Source: Sordaria brevicollis (lineage: Eukaryota; Ascomycota; Sordariomycetes; Sordariales; Sordariaceae). Taken from it: a DNA stretch of 64,000 bases. Both the position numbers and the translations under genes were made by a program. Positions 48,627 through 61,079 of the stretch are shown here, piece after piece. Each line of letters starts with the position of its first letter. The stretch's first letter is position 1. The notes beneath the pieces were generated by a model. It saw nothing but the letters and a program-made list of their open reading frames with translations. It searched no databases and was not told the origin of the DNA. The DNA lies in assembly GCA_033439795.1 (NCBI GenBank), contig JAUTDP010000012.1, positions 496,001 through 560,000 on the forward strand. Reading direction: 5' to 3'.

Positions 48627-51521
48627 CTACTGCCATCCAAACAACAACCTCTTCATCTCAGCTTGCACGCTCCTCCGTCTCGACAATGTCTTCTTCACCT
48701 GCCCGCCGCCACCTAAAACCCGGGGAGGAGGAGGCATCGCAGGGGTACTTGTTGTTGTCGGTGTTGTTTCATTCATCGTATTGTTTCCTGTGCTGCTAGA
48801 TGTGCGAGTCCGATTTCGATTCCAAGCTGGTCTGTAGTTTGAAGTTGTAGAGGTACCCTCTTCCTCTCCAATACCAGTCCCTGCGGTGGGAGATGACGAC
48901 TTCGAAGATGACCCTGTCGTGGTGCTACTAGTTGTCGAGGCACCCGTTACTGCTACTGAACCAACTGTGGGCCCACTTCTGCTGTTGTTACGTTTGACGA
49001 AGCGCCGTTGGACGGTGAAGTTGGGAGGCACGGGTGAAGCGGGACCGTTGGAGCTATTGGAGTTGTAAGCGGGGCTGTTGCTGGGAGGACCAGAGGGTGG
49101 GCTGTACTGTAAGATCCTTGCTGCTATGGTGGGCGAGTGAGGTTTAGGTGATTGTGGTTGCGAGGTAAACTGGTGGCGGCTTGGTCCTTGATCACGAGCC
49201 CTTTCCCTCATGACGGAGTGAGATATTGACCTGCGGATCGTCGTTCGCCCGTTCGCATCATTTGGATACGATTCAGGTTGAGGTGGGTACGCTACTCCCT
49301 CATCAAGAGCTCCCTCCCTCCGTATCAAATGCGACACCGACCTCCTAATCGAACTTCTTTCTGACTCCGCTTGGCACGATGACTGCAAATACGACTCTGG
49401 TGGTTGAGAAATCGTGTACACCATCGAGAACCGATTACTTGCCAAGTCCTTTTCAGTCTCTCCTGACGTGGAGGTCTTGGAGCTGAGTTGTTGACCTTTC
49501 CAGCCTCTCGCGATCGCACTCACACCGGGTCCAGTCGTCCGAACCGAAGAACGTACGGATGTCTGAGCACGTTGTGGCGGAATGGAAGCGGAGAGGAAAG
49601 TCGTAGAAGCCTTGACGGGCTGGTACCGCTCCAGATACTCGGAGCTTGTAGAAACAACTGGTATAGAAACCGTTGCGGATCCCATGCGGCTCGTGGATGA
49701 TTGTCCTGCTTGTCCACTTCTCAAAGTCTGGATGGGTTTCGGCAGACTAGCTGCCCCTAACTCGTGAGTTTGCGCTCTTTGTGATCGTGCTGCAGGGTTA
49801 TTGGGCTGTAGGTCCTGGCTAGAAGACGATGGACTGTTATCGGAGCGGGTAGGAGTCAGTGGGCGGTACGGTTGTTGAAGGACGCGTAGGAGAGGTAGTG
49901 GCTGGTTCACGGGCGTGTGGCGCCGGTCTTTGCTTGCGATGCCTCTTTCGAAGAGGGTGGCGAAGCTTCGGACCGAAGAGGGACGAGAAGAAAGCTCAGC
50001 CTGTGGGGCGGTAGGCGGGCTTGAGGAAAGGTTTGAATCTGTAGAGAGCCATGCGTCCCTTGAGTCTTCGACTGAAGCCTTGATCGTAGTCTTCTCCTTG
50101 GGATGGTTGGCCGACATTGAGGGGACGACGAGTGGCTGTTCGCTCACAAAGGAAGTTCCAGTGCGGAGATGGGGTGTTCGTCGGCCGAGAACTGAGGAGG
50201 ATCTGGATGTGGCGTCGATGGATGATACTGGACTTGTTGCTCGAGGTGAGACTGCACCAGACTGTCGACGAATTGGAGTGCGAGAAGGTGTTGGTTGGGG
50301 TGTCTGGATAACCGTAGCCGTGGACGAACTCTCCGACATCCCTTGGCTCAGACTGTCCTGACTGATGGGCCGAGGAGTTGAGTTTGTGCTTTTGTTTTTA
50401 GTAATAGGTTCTCTGGGCTTAACATAATCCGAGTCGATAGCTGTTGAAGGCCCAATCTTTCGATCAAGTTCCTCCCGTGTTCCAGGCTGCATCCACTCAG
50501 GTATGGGTTTCATCAAGCTCGGCCTGAACGCCTCTCCTCCAACAGGATCGAAGATGTTGACATAGATAGTCTCTGGCTTGTCTGAATCAGAGCTTGAAGG
50601 AATGCCGTTTAGGTTTTCTGTCCCAGACCGGCTATCCACGGCTCCTCTCCTCCCAATTTTACTACCATTTCCAGTCTTCTCTTTCTCCTTGCCCTTATCC
50701 TCTTCTCTCATCTCCCACCTTCGTCTCGTCAGCCCTCCATCCACCTTATCAATCCTCTCCAGCCCCTTCCTCACCATATCTTTTTCCACGTCTCTCTTCT
50801 CCTCCTTCCCATCATCTGACCCCTTTCCCTCAACCTCGTCCAAGCACTCCCTACAAAGTGGCACCTGATCAAGCTCCATACCTCTCCGTCTTCCCAGCAT
50901 CTTTATGTCTTTCTCCAATTTCTTATTATCTTCATCGGCTTCTCCATCCTCAAAAAGTTTGACCGAGGGCCTCACAACCCTCCGACTCCCACATAGCAAA
51001 CACCCAAAACACGCTCTATGCCAAAAACACCACCCCAGACTTACACACTCATCGCCGCGTAACACGACTTCGCCGCACACCTAGTAGATGGACAAGTCGA
51101 TTATTGCGCGGTAGCATGGTGGGCAGGCTGATCTTGGCGCTTGCTTCTGTCTTCCATGTCTTCCAATAGGAGGACTGTCATTGAAAGTGTGACGTTCGGA
51201 AGAGGGGTAAAGACGCCAGCAGAATGTGCATGTGAATTGTATTTCTTCTTTGTTGCCAGTCCCATTGGTGGGTGTAGTTGGGTTAAGGCCACCGCTGCTG
51301 TTAGATCTCGGCTTGGATTTGCGAGGTGAGCCGCGAGAAGTGTGGAAGGCGGAGTCGATGGATGAGAATGAGGTGCGGTTGCTGAAAGAGAAGGAGGAAG
51401 AACGAGAAGGTAGCTCAGGTCGCTTGGTGTTGCGATGTTTGGCTGGCGAGGGTCTTTGTTGGATGTTGAGAGGCTGACGAGGAGAAGGTAGCGGTGATTG
51501 GGAGCCGGGAACAGGAGACAT
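48627..51521 (-). CDS. LIM-type zinc-finger protein interrupted by an in-frame TAG
   Basis: The minus-strand frame runs from MSPVPGSQSPLPSPR to the stop at 48627 as one frame of 965 codons, broken only by TAG at 51081-51083 (codon 147). The zinc-finger cysteines span the break: CTFC and CPPC before it, then CGE...WHRACFGCLLC after it. The order fits a LIM/double-finger domain of fungal proteins, in which the codon at the TAG position is often Trp (from memory). The rest (residues about 215-964) is Ser/Thr/Pro-rich with a repeated TIRRSISHSVMRE-type motif (SSIRRSVSHLIRRE, TIRRSISHSVMRE). I find no GT-AG intron that removes the TAG without losing finger residues. It may be a recent nonsense mutation, a read-through gene, or a sequence error. 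If real, the gene is a pseudogene or makes a 146-aa stub. Confidence 0.65.
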
Positions 51522-52536
51522 GGTGAGTGGCGCTGAAACTGGAAATGATATGGTGTCCTCGTCGGAGTATTTTCCAATGTTGACGATGTCGAAAATCAGA
51601 TTGCGAGGAAGGCAGTGACTCTTTGATACTCAAAACGAATGACTGGTAAGCATATGTAAGACTGATGTGAGAATGTGTGCTTAGAGCGAGCTCCTGCGAA
51701 ATTATGATCAATGCTTCAGTTGATAAGCATCGATGGGAACTCGTGGGATGAAATTCAAGCGACGGTTCAGTATAAAGTTTTGGCAAGACAAAGACGATGA
51801 TGAGCTGCTCAATGAAATTAAGTAGAAGGGAAGGCACTTAGCATATGGACAACTGTGGACAGGTCCAAGTCATTCCATGTCAGCGCACATTCTTTTCGGA
51901 TTTAAGTTAGGGAAGGACCTCACTGACCAACAACGGAACTGGCAAGAACCACCCACCAGATTTTGCACACCAGTATCAGACAAGACAAGGCAAGAGCGAC
52001 CCGAGTACAATGAAAAAGACAATATTTTCAGGCTTGCTGAACTGATCCTACAATAAACGATAAGTTATATCCACACTCCAGCGAAACTCGCTAGAAAATA
52101 GCCATGAAAAGAAGCCGACAGTAAAATACCAAGTCCTCCTCCTATTTGTAAACCATACCATGTCCATATACAGCATCAAACTCCATTACCAGCCCAACGC
52201 CCTATTTCTACCCTACAGTCCCTATTATGACAAAGACCGAACAAGCAATTGAGAGAATCGGTGTAGCATGAGCCACGCCCTAAGTATCCGAATGAATAGA
52301 GATACATGACACAGTCATGCGGGGCTCACTTCCTCCTCTGGAGGTACGGTGAGGCACCCGTAAAAGGACAGCAAGGGGAAGCATCCCTAAGCACACGAGT
52401 AAAATCCTCCAATCCAACAGGATGTGAAAATAACAATAATCAGAGGACAAGTGACAGCTTAAGCAAGTCATACCTCGCAGCCAAGGCCACAAGACTCTCT
52501 CGTCTCTCAATCAACCCCCAAACGTCTGAGAGCTCC
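51522..52536. other. Intergenic upstream of the LIM gene
   Basis: The promoter of the LIM protein gene and the 3' UTR of the next minus-strand gene share this 1 kb. Small frames are not recognisable. No RNA gene or repeat is seen. Confidence 0.45.
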
Positions 52537-55059
52537 TCACTTCCTACTCTTCGGCATAGCGAGCTGATTCAACCTACTAAGACTTATCTTGCTCGCCACC
52601 TTCTTGGCCGGACTCTCGTGAGACTCTTGTTGGGGTTTCTTCTCTTTGCCGCCAGCTGCAGCGTTAAGAGCCGAAGCAGTGGCGGGTTTTCTAGCACCAC
52701 CAGCAGCAAAACTCTTTCTAGCAGAAGCAGTAGCAGCGATACTCTTGCGCGGACTGGTTTTCATGGGGGCAATGCTTCTCCTGCCGGGGTACCTGCTCTT
52801 GGCCGGCGCTGGCGCAGCAGCCGCAGCAGAAGCAGGCTTCTTAGCCGTCGCGGCGTTGGCAGTGGCTCCAACGAGTCTGGGCGCGAGAAGGGCATCACCC
52901 TCTGGAACGGGCTCTGGCTTCTTTTGTCTTTTCTTGGCGCGTTCTTCCATCTCCAGCTCCTCTTCGTCGGTGCTGACGCGATTGCGCTTCTTGGTGGCGA
53001 GGCCGTGAGGAAGGGCGAGGTAAATGGGCGATTCCGGGGCCTCGTTCTCCTTGTTGTTTGACTTTTGTAACACGATGGGTGACATGGTCTCTTCTGGCTC
53101 GGGGAAGCTACCGGGCATGCTAGACTCGGAGACAGTTGGGAGGAGGGAGGGGCGGACGGAGCGAATGGTGGATTGTCCTGGGGAGGCTCCGAACGATGGG
53201 CGAGACGCGGTCCTCTCGAAGTTGAGGGTGCGTTCGCTGCGGAATGAGAAGGAGTCGGAAGCGGAAGATGCTTCTTCGACTGCTGTTGTGGAGTCGGCCT
53301 TGAACTGCTTGATAGCGGAAGGTTCCTGGACTGGGCGATCTTCGGTCTTCTCCTCGGGAAGGTCGGGGTAGAGAAGGCCTCGGTCGAGTTGCTCCTCGCG
53401 CAGGACGGCGTCCAAAGAAGGATAGTAGACCTCGCCGGGTGCCCTGCTGCGGCGCTGAGATTTGGAAAGAGCCAGCTTGACGGGAGAGGGAGACTTCAGC
53501 GCTTGAGCGAGGGTGGCGCGCTGCGTCTCGGGAGTAAATGTAACATGCTTGGCAAGACTTCCACCTGGCGTAGTCAGAGGAGCGGCTGTAGTGGCCTCTT
53601 CTGTGCGAGGCGCACTCGGGGTCTTGGATGTGGGTGTCTTGGAACCGAAAGACGCGGGCAAGGGAATCTTGGTCTTCATGATGCTGGCCGTGGCACTCTT
53701 CAGAATCGATTTGGCGCTAGCAATTCGGCTCGTGGGAGTCTTGACATCAGCCCTGGGTGTCTGCTGGGGTGTCTGGGTCTCCTTCTCGTTCCGGGTCTCG
53801 ACTTCGGTCTCGATCTGTTGTTCGATCTCTTTGCTGGCCTCCCTCTCAACTGGCTTCTCCGCAGGCTTCTTAGGTTGTGTCTCGGGTTGCTTCACTGAGT
53901 TCTTGGCAGGTTCTTCCTTGAGAGTAGGAAGCTTGCTGGCAGTAGCAGGTCGAGGCAAGGCACTCGATTTGGCGGGGGATTTGTACAATGACTGTCGTAC
54001 TGGGGTTTTGGCGCCTGTTGACCGAGCCAGAGAGGACCTAGTAGGGCTCATAAGGGAATGGCGGACAGACTTGGGTCGAGGAATTGCCGTAGTAGGCGCG
54101 GGTTTCGGCTTCGGGATGGCGCTGGGGGCGTCACGAATAATGGCGCGACCCTTGGAGACGTCATCCTCCTTATTTTGACGAAGACGCTTCGCAGGCGACC
54201 GGCCTTCCTCATCTTCCTTGGCCTTGGTGGTAGCTGTCGGCGTGGGCTCCTTGGAACGACGGCTGGGGTCAATGTCGTCGAGATCCGCCTTGGACTGAGA
54301 GCGCTTGACGCCCTTATTGAGAGGATCGGGAACGCGGCCCTTCTGAGCCCTGAGGACAGAGGGATGATTCTCGATGGAGTCCATCTTCTTAAACAGGGCC
54401 ATGTGGACTTCACTGAAGCGCTCTGCCTTGCGAGTGGGCTTTGCAATCTTGCGGTTCGCCAGTTCCTCCTTTTCCTTCTCAGCTTCGTGCTGGCGGATCT
54501 CGTCCTTGTACTTTTCCGCTTCTCTCCGGATGTCTTCCATCATGCTCTGGGCTTGGGTACTAAGGGCTGCGCCGGCTGCTGATTGGGCGACACGGCGAAA
54601 GGTGAAGTCGGACTGTGGAACTGAGACCTTTGTAGGGGTAGACTGGGCGATGGGTGGAAGCTCGTCATGGTAGTTGGCGGTTGGCTTGATGTCGGCGAAA
54701 CCTAGGCGCAAGCCGGACGAAGGGGCATGCGCCATGGTCGGGTGGACTTTGCTGGGATGCATCTCGGACATGGGAAGTTTGACGGGCGACGACTTGCCCG
54801 GGGTCCTAGGGACGCGCATTGGTGACGAGGCTGCCGCGCGACTCTTGCGGCGTTGAAATTTGGGGAGGGTATCTCGTTCGGTGTTTTGGGTTTCGGAGAC
54901 GGGCTGAAGGGTAGTCGTCGACTTTGATGGAGATTCCTTGACGGGAGACTCTGGCGCCTGGGATCGCAGAGGCAAGGTTAGCACACGCACAGAGGGTGTT
55001 GGCGACGGCGATGGTGACGGCGACGGCGTTGGTAGATGCGGTGGTCGTAATAGCGGCAT
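52537..55059 (-). CDS. Basic, disordered nuclear/spindle-type protein with a NuSAP-like motif
   Basis: Single exon, 840 aa, starting MPLLRPPHLPTPSPSPSPSP. The protein is rich in Lys, Ser, Pro and Ala. It has a short coiled coil (about 171-205), followed by FSEVHMALFKKMDSIENHPS (215-234). This resembles the F-x-x-x-H-x-x-x-F-x-K-M-x-S-I signature that I associate with NuSAP-type microtubule-binding proteins. A KRSQSKADLD block follows, and many SPxK/TPxK (Cdk-like) sites occur throughout. The tail is highly basic (SRYPGRRSIAPMKTSPRKS). A chromatin- or spindle-associated role is inference only. Orthologues in other fungi are usually unnamed. The antisense frames here are GC shadows. Confidence 0.75.
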   Translation of the reverse strand: MPLLRPPHLPTPSPSPSPSPTPSVRVLTLPLRSQAPESPVKESPSKSTTTLQPVSETQNTERDTLPKFQRRKSRAAASSPMRVPRTPGKSSPVKLPMSEMHPSKVHPTMAHAPSSGLRLGFADIKPTANYHDELPPIAQSTPTKVSVPQSDFTFRRVAQSAAGAALSTQAQSMMEDIRREAEKYKDEIRQHEAEKEKEELANRKIAKPTRKAERFSEVHMALFKKMDSIENHPSVLRAQKGRVPDPLNKGVKRSQSKADLDDIDPSRRSKEPTPTATTKAKEDEEGRSPAKRLRQNKEDDVSKGRAIIRDAPSAIPKPKPAPTTAIPRPKSVRHSLMSPTRSSLARSTGAKTPVRQSLYKSPAKSSALPRPATASKLPTLKEEPAKNSVKQPETQPKKPAEKPVEREASKEIEQQIETEVETRNEKETQTPQQTPRADVKTPTSRIASAKSILKSATASIMKTKIPLPASFGSKTPTSKTPSAPRTEEATTAAPLTTPGGSLAKHVTFTPETQRATLAQALKSPSPVKLALSKSQRRSRAPGEVYYPSLDAVLREEQLDRGLLYPDLPEEKTEDRPVQEPSAIKQFKADSTTAVEEASSASDSFSFRSERTLNFERTASRPSFGASPGQSTIRSVRPSLLPTVSESSMPGSFPEPEETMSPIVLQKSNNKENEAPESPIYLALPHGLATKKRNRVSTDEEELEMEERAKKRQKKPEPVPEGDALLAPRLVGATANAATAKKPASAAAAAPAPAKSRYPGRRSIAPMKTSPRKSIAATASARKSFAAGGARKPATASALNAAAGGKEKKPQQESHESPAKKVASKISLSRLNQLAMPKSRK

Positions 55060-58000
55060 GGTAGCAATAGGATGGCAGATAGTGTAGTATTCGGTGCTTT
55101 GTTTGATGTTTGTCTACGCGACAACTGGAGGAGCTCGTACCTGGGACAGGCTTGCTAATCGTGCAGAACGGCGCGTCATGTTCTGTACTAGCAGGTGAAA
55201 ATGTTGGTCAATGCAGAGATTCGCGACGATTGTCGAAGTGGCCTGTTTCTTTTTTTGTGCGTGGTGTGATTTCGGTTGGCAAAGGCGGATGGAATGCGCA
55301 AGGCGAGGATGGGCGACGATGGGGAATGGAAAATGCGAATAAGGCTAAGAGAAATTGAGACGTGTAGGGGTGGAAATGATGTCAGTCGCAGATCAAAGAA
55401 ATGCGGGAGGAAGAGAGGAAGGTTGAAGTGGAGGAAGTCGAGGGTTCAAGCGAAAGTGGAAGCAGGTGGGGTGGAGTGAATGTTGTTGTCTGTGTCGGTT
55501 TGCAAGATGGGAGACGCAGCAACCCGTGTAAACAAACCGTTGCACCGTGGTTGCACCGTGGAGCTTTGCCAATGCACTGTGCATATCTGAGCCCAGTCCA
55601 ACGCAGCTTCCATTTTCGAATTCATCTCCAAGTTCAAACGCACCTTCCTATCTGAACCACTTGTTCACCTTGACTTGAAAATTTTCTTTCCTTCCACAGA
55701 ACTGCTTGTCCTCTCTTCATCCCCTTTTCACCCTCTCTTTGAACGGGACAGATATATCGTTCTTCCAAACACTTCATTTCAACACCCAAGTGCCTCTAGT
55801 GGCACGCCGGCAGTTTGCAATCCCAATCCTCGAACACTCGATTTCTTCTTTTTCTTCCATTATCTTCATGGTGCCAGTCCAGATTCCCCTCCAAAGAGAC
55901 CTCGCCGTCATGGGTAGACGACAAACCCGCATCGCCGTTGCTGCGACGTGATCGGGACATCGAGACAACAAGAATTGGAACCTCGATTCTTCACTGGCGA
56001 CACGGCAGATACACGTGGAACAGCATTCGCCCCCCGCGTACTCACGCCGGAGCGGCGTGGCCCCAAGCACCAGACAGTTCTGTCAGCAAACTACTCGATA
56101 GCACGAGACGTTATCTTCGAGGGCCGATGGGAGGATATCAAGCTCTTGGTTCTGTCTAGGTGAAAGCTTGCTCCCAGCCTTTCGCCCACATCTCTCAATC
56201 AAGTGCTGGGCTGATATCTCAATGTACTCAAACGCTTTTGGGAATGCCCTCACTCCAAGTTTTCCGTATCACCTCGCCCCAATTGGGACATCGCCTTGGA
56301 CGAGACCCTCAACCTGTGCCGCATCCGCACGTTCGACAACCCTCAATCTTTGCGCTTTGTACATCGACACATGCAATGCTATCACGAACTTGAACTCGGT
56401 GTGTGGGCAGGCCTGAGTGTGGGATACTTGATGGTCTGATGGTCAGGGTTGGCTCCTTCTCACGGCGACCAAGGAGTGGTCAGCACCCGTACACACTTCC
56501 AAGTTCAAGCTTATACTCCGAAACCGCAGCCAAGCAGACGAGCCCCTCGTGGCAACACCAACACAAAATCTGCGAATGACCAGTCTGCTCGAATTTTGCG
56601 CAAAAGCTCTTCATTACGATCCATCACCTCGAGACCTGCAGACGGTGGTCTCCGTCGCATCTCGCCTATGTTGCATGCTAGATGTCTGTGATCAGCACCA
56701 ACCTTACAACCCGCACCAGCATCAGATACGCCACATACGTGCCACCGTGGGTTACATCGAAGATCTGTCGGGTCGACCTTTCAGTCAGTGTCGACAGTGT
56801 TGCACTTGCTCAGTCATTGAACGCATGCGAATTCGGTTTGTTGGAAATATATGCAAGTTGTGAGGGCCGCCTCGTTCAAGTTCTAACCCTACTCTCCAGA
56901 AACTCTAAAACACAACTTGGACAGCTTGAGACACCGCTTGAGCCGTTGTTCTGTCCAGTTCTAACAACGGTGGGAAAAGGCTCAGGGTTGAAAGCATATC
57001 GAATCCCCATTTGATGGTCACGGCCAGACCACTTCGGATTTCTAAGCGTTATAAAAGCGAGCCATCATCCTCTTTGATTCTTTTACCCGTCCCAAGATCC
57101 CGTCGAGCCATCCAGTATACCACACACTTTTCATCACAACTCCCGGTCCGTCACAGTTTGGTTCCGGAAAGTGGCCATGACGTTTCCAAGTCCGACAAGG
57201 CGGCTCTATCCAAGCGAGTTCGGACGCAATTGGTCGGACCTGATTCGCCCAGACCTACCAACACCACCAACGCCGGCACCGGGCAACAAGCCACCCTCCC
57301 ACTCCCACTCCTCCCACCATCAAACCACCGTCAGCTCCTCGGAGATGCAAAGAACAAACTTTGCACAGAAACCCGTCTTGATTCGCTGTCTACCCCGCTA
57401 ATTCAGGTTGTGCTCCCCGTTGGATTGTTCTGAATTTATTCCAGGCATGGCACGGAAGGCAGCGGGATGTTTCCACGGCTTGCACGGGTACAACTTCCAT
57501 GACAGAGACTCCAGCTTGCAGTTCGCTGCTTAACCCCCAACTAACTATTCAGTAGCTTCTCACTAACTTTGCAATGTTTCTTCTTCGGTCACAATTTCCA
57601 TCGTCCATCTTGAAGCTCTTTTTCCCTCTTCTCTAGCTAGCAGCCCGGAAGCGTCTGAGAGTTCAGGTGGTGGGAAGAGAGGCGTGCCAGAGTGAGAAAC
57701 CTGCATTGGCCAATACCACCTCGAGCAGGGGCTTTAATACCGAGTTGGAGAACTGTCGTTGCTTTTTGCTCCTCTTTATGCACAAAGAATTGTGCACTTT
57801 CGTGTTCCCCGCGGCGCCAAAGTCAGCCCCAAAAACGCGGCTCATCCGGTCAATGGTAGGGTAACCAATCATGCTCAGCGCTCCTTGGCATCACTCGTCT
57901 CAGTCTTTCCAACCACTTTCCGGTCCTATGGGAATCTCCTACACTCAACAGCCACTGCATTTTCTATGCACTCTTTTTGCTGGATTCAAACAACTTGAGT

Positions 58001-61000
58001 CACCTGGCCCGTCCGGAATTGTTATGGACTTCGGCACGTGCCCTCAGGACAGCAGCCGAGACGATACCGAGCTCGCCAAGCAATATGTGTGGTTGATGAA
58101 GCCCGCCGCACAACTTTTAAACGTCGAGCACTTACACGATGTGGTAGACAGGGATCCTGGAGGGTGACCGGAGCAGCAGATTGGAGCAGCCAACTCGCAG
58201 GCTCTGAGATGTTCGACACTCGAAAATATCCCAACACAAGAAACAACCACAATGGACGAGAACGATTTTCCAATTTCCAGGACCACTGAAACCACAGAGT
58301 ATTTCCCCTTTCTCACGATCCACTTTTGAAGGATCAAGATGCCAGGGCGGAAGTTGACAGTAGCGTGCCCGCTTGTTTGGTGGGCTCAGGTGACCATGGA
58401 AAAATTTGAGGGTATTGGTGCCTTGGCAAGGCGAGGGACATCAACAGACATGAACGTGGCTCCGCTACCGATCCGCAACATGCCCCTCAGGTCGGGGCGC
58501 CAATGATGCATGAAACCTGCAATACCACACCTCCCACTTGTCTTTCCCCTCCCACCGCTGCTGCGGAGAGACCGATTTCGCAGACAGCCTTTGGCAGCTT
58601 GACAACCTAAGACCAAAGGATTTGGCAACCTCCTCAAAATGCCAGTTACTTTTGTTCAGACGAACGTCATTGCCTGCAGACACTGGGAACACAAAATGAG
58701 GTGTTAGCTACACACAGTCATGGCAGCTTGAAGCTCACTTCCGAATTGAGCTGCCAGTTGGTGAGAAGACATCACCACTTCCATATTACGTGGCTCTATA
58801 ACCCTCTTGGAAGAAAAAAAAAATGTACGGCTTCCAGCGGCCTGAGATGCGTCATCGGAATGTGGCCAAGAATTTGTTCCAGAAGCGAGAGCTCCTCGAC
58901 ACCAAAGACTCGATCAAGCTCGCGGGTTCTACTTCACACATCCGGACCATAGGAACCTTGCAGAAGATGAGTAGTCCTAAAGTCCTACGCGCCACGACCA
59001 AGACCAGATCTGCCTTCGCAAATTCTTCCGTCTTTCGAGGTGACGAACGAGGCTCGTAAGAATGCGACTCCAATGGGCTGTAGAGAGTTGCAACGAACGG
59101 CAACCCATAACCAGTTGCAAACTGGAAACTGTAGGCATTGCCATTTCGGGTTGACTCGACGTTTTGTGTGGTTTGCTCCGGCGAACATCGCACTAACAAC
59201 GTGTTCCTGAGACGGCTCATGCAACCTGTCACGGTACCTGGACTATAGTTCCCCTCTGTGTCAAATCATCTCAAGTCTGCTCAGACAAATCATCATGGGA
59301 GAGTAGCAACAATCTGGATCTCCGTACGCAAAGTTCCGAGATCTCACAACAAGACCTGCCCAGCCCTACCGGCATTCCTGTAGCAAAACAGACCAAAGCT
59401 GCTGGTATGTAACGACAAGCAGCCATTCGAGGTGCACGGTGGTAGCTGGCGGGAAGACGGACACATCGGAGGGACAAAATCGCCAGCCGGCCGGCGGCCA
59501 AGCTTTCGCAAATCGAATCGTCTGATGGTGCAGGTGCTGCAGAAAGACTTCCCAAAGCGGTATCGGGAATTCCACTTTGCAACACGACAGGCACCATTGG
59601 CTCCAGTGACCAGTCCACGAACTCTGTCCGCCAGATGCCACTGTGGGGAGCGGGCTGGCTGGCAGCCAAGCAAAATCCATCGATGTGGGAAACACGAGGA
59701 AGCAGGACGAACGGGAGAGGCTTGCTGAGAAAGAGTGGCCGCGGGGTCCAGGTACGGTAGCCCACTACGGAACATAGCCGTACCCAGAGAGGAGCCGGTG
59801 GTGCTGATGTTTCGAACTTTCGTCTGGGGAAGCCCGCAACGTGGAAGAATGCGTTCGGAGGCTGGGGGTGGAACGGGGCGTCAACGTTCTCGGTGGTCGT
59901 CCAGGGAGTCGATGGGGCCATAGGGATTCCGGGCTAGTGTCGTCAATGGTGGCCATCTGTGCCATCCAACAGAACACGGGTGTAGGTGACCCGTTTTGGT
60001 CCCAGGAAGAGCTGGAAGGGCGGTCCTGCGTTGTCTCGGGGGGTGGGAAGACGCTGGATATTTGTCTTCTGGCCAGACTCGCCAGACCACAAACTCTTTT
60101 GCTGCCAATGTCGGCGGGGCTCTCTTCCTCCAGTCTTTTTGTCTCACGAGTGACAAGCTCGAGCGACAAGCCAAACAAGCCAGGCAAGCCTGGTGTAGCG
60201 GCGGTATGCGGGCCATTTGGGGTAGGTTACCGTAGGCATGACCCCCGGGGCCCTTGTGGACGACATCCAGTGAAGATCCAGCGGGAATCCAGTGGACATG
60301 GGCGGAGGCTTGCGGACCCTCCACCCACCACCAGGGGGATTAACATTACATAAAACCCTCCCATTCTTCTCTTTTTCTTTACACATGCGCAACCTGTCAT
60401 CGACCTTCAGCTTATCTCTGGCCCTCCAAAAAAAACAGTCTTCGAGTCGAGTCTTGACACACGAAATCCGGGGAATACGCAGGACTGTTCTGATTTCCAA
60501 CCCCCTTTTTTCCGTACAGACGCTCACTACTCTGCCTTACCTTATCGCCGGTCCCAAGCTGTCGGATCCAAACCCCCATTCCCCCAGATTTTCAGATTCG
60601 AGATTACGCACTGATTGGCGCCATTATCCCTGGTTCCCGAAGCTGTCCCTGGACCAGTCCATCTTGTTCGGAGAATTTTGGCAGCAGGAGAGGGGACTTG
60701 TGAAGGAGAGAGGAGGAGAAACCGAGACCTGGGCGTGTCTTGCCATCCCATATCGAAAACCCATTCGCTGTCTTCGCCCAAGCTGTTTTCCAGAGTGCCG
60801 TTGTGCAGCACACACACGTTGGCGCTCAACCCGCATTAGGTTCTTCCCCGAATCTGCCTCCTAGGCAGGCCCCGCATCAACAAAGACACACACTCACTAC
60901 CGAACCCCCCTGCCGAGCCCTCTTTACTACGGAGTACCTTGCACAAGAGTCACAGTCACAGACGCTCACAAGCGCACAAGCAAAGCACCACACACCCACA

Positions 61001-61079
61001 CTTTATACGCTCTCACTGGCAGAACACACAACGTCTGCCAGTGCAACTATTATTCTGTACAATCAGGGAAGGAAAGGAC
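55060..61079. other. 6-kb stretch without a supported gene upstream of kapC
   Basis: I read all frames here. Open frames are short (up to about 216 codons, 59271-59921 minus), overlap each other on both strands and show no recognisable protein or conserved splice pattern. The end (60340-61079) is a pyrimidine- then A/C-rich leader of kapC with several short upstream frames. It could hold a very long regulatory region, a long non-coding transcript or degraded sequence; I cannot tell which. Confidence 0.5.

Noticed and set aside
59271..59921. 216-codon minus-strand frame in the gene-poor region
   Set aside because: Overlapping frames on both strands are similarly open; there is no recognisable domain and no conserved motif.
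55060..61079. Transposon or RIP-degraded repeat
   Set aside because: Base composition is not strongly AT-rich and I see no terminal repeats or transposase remnants by eye.
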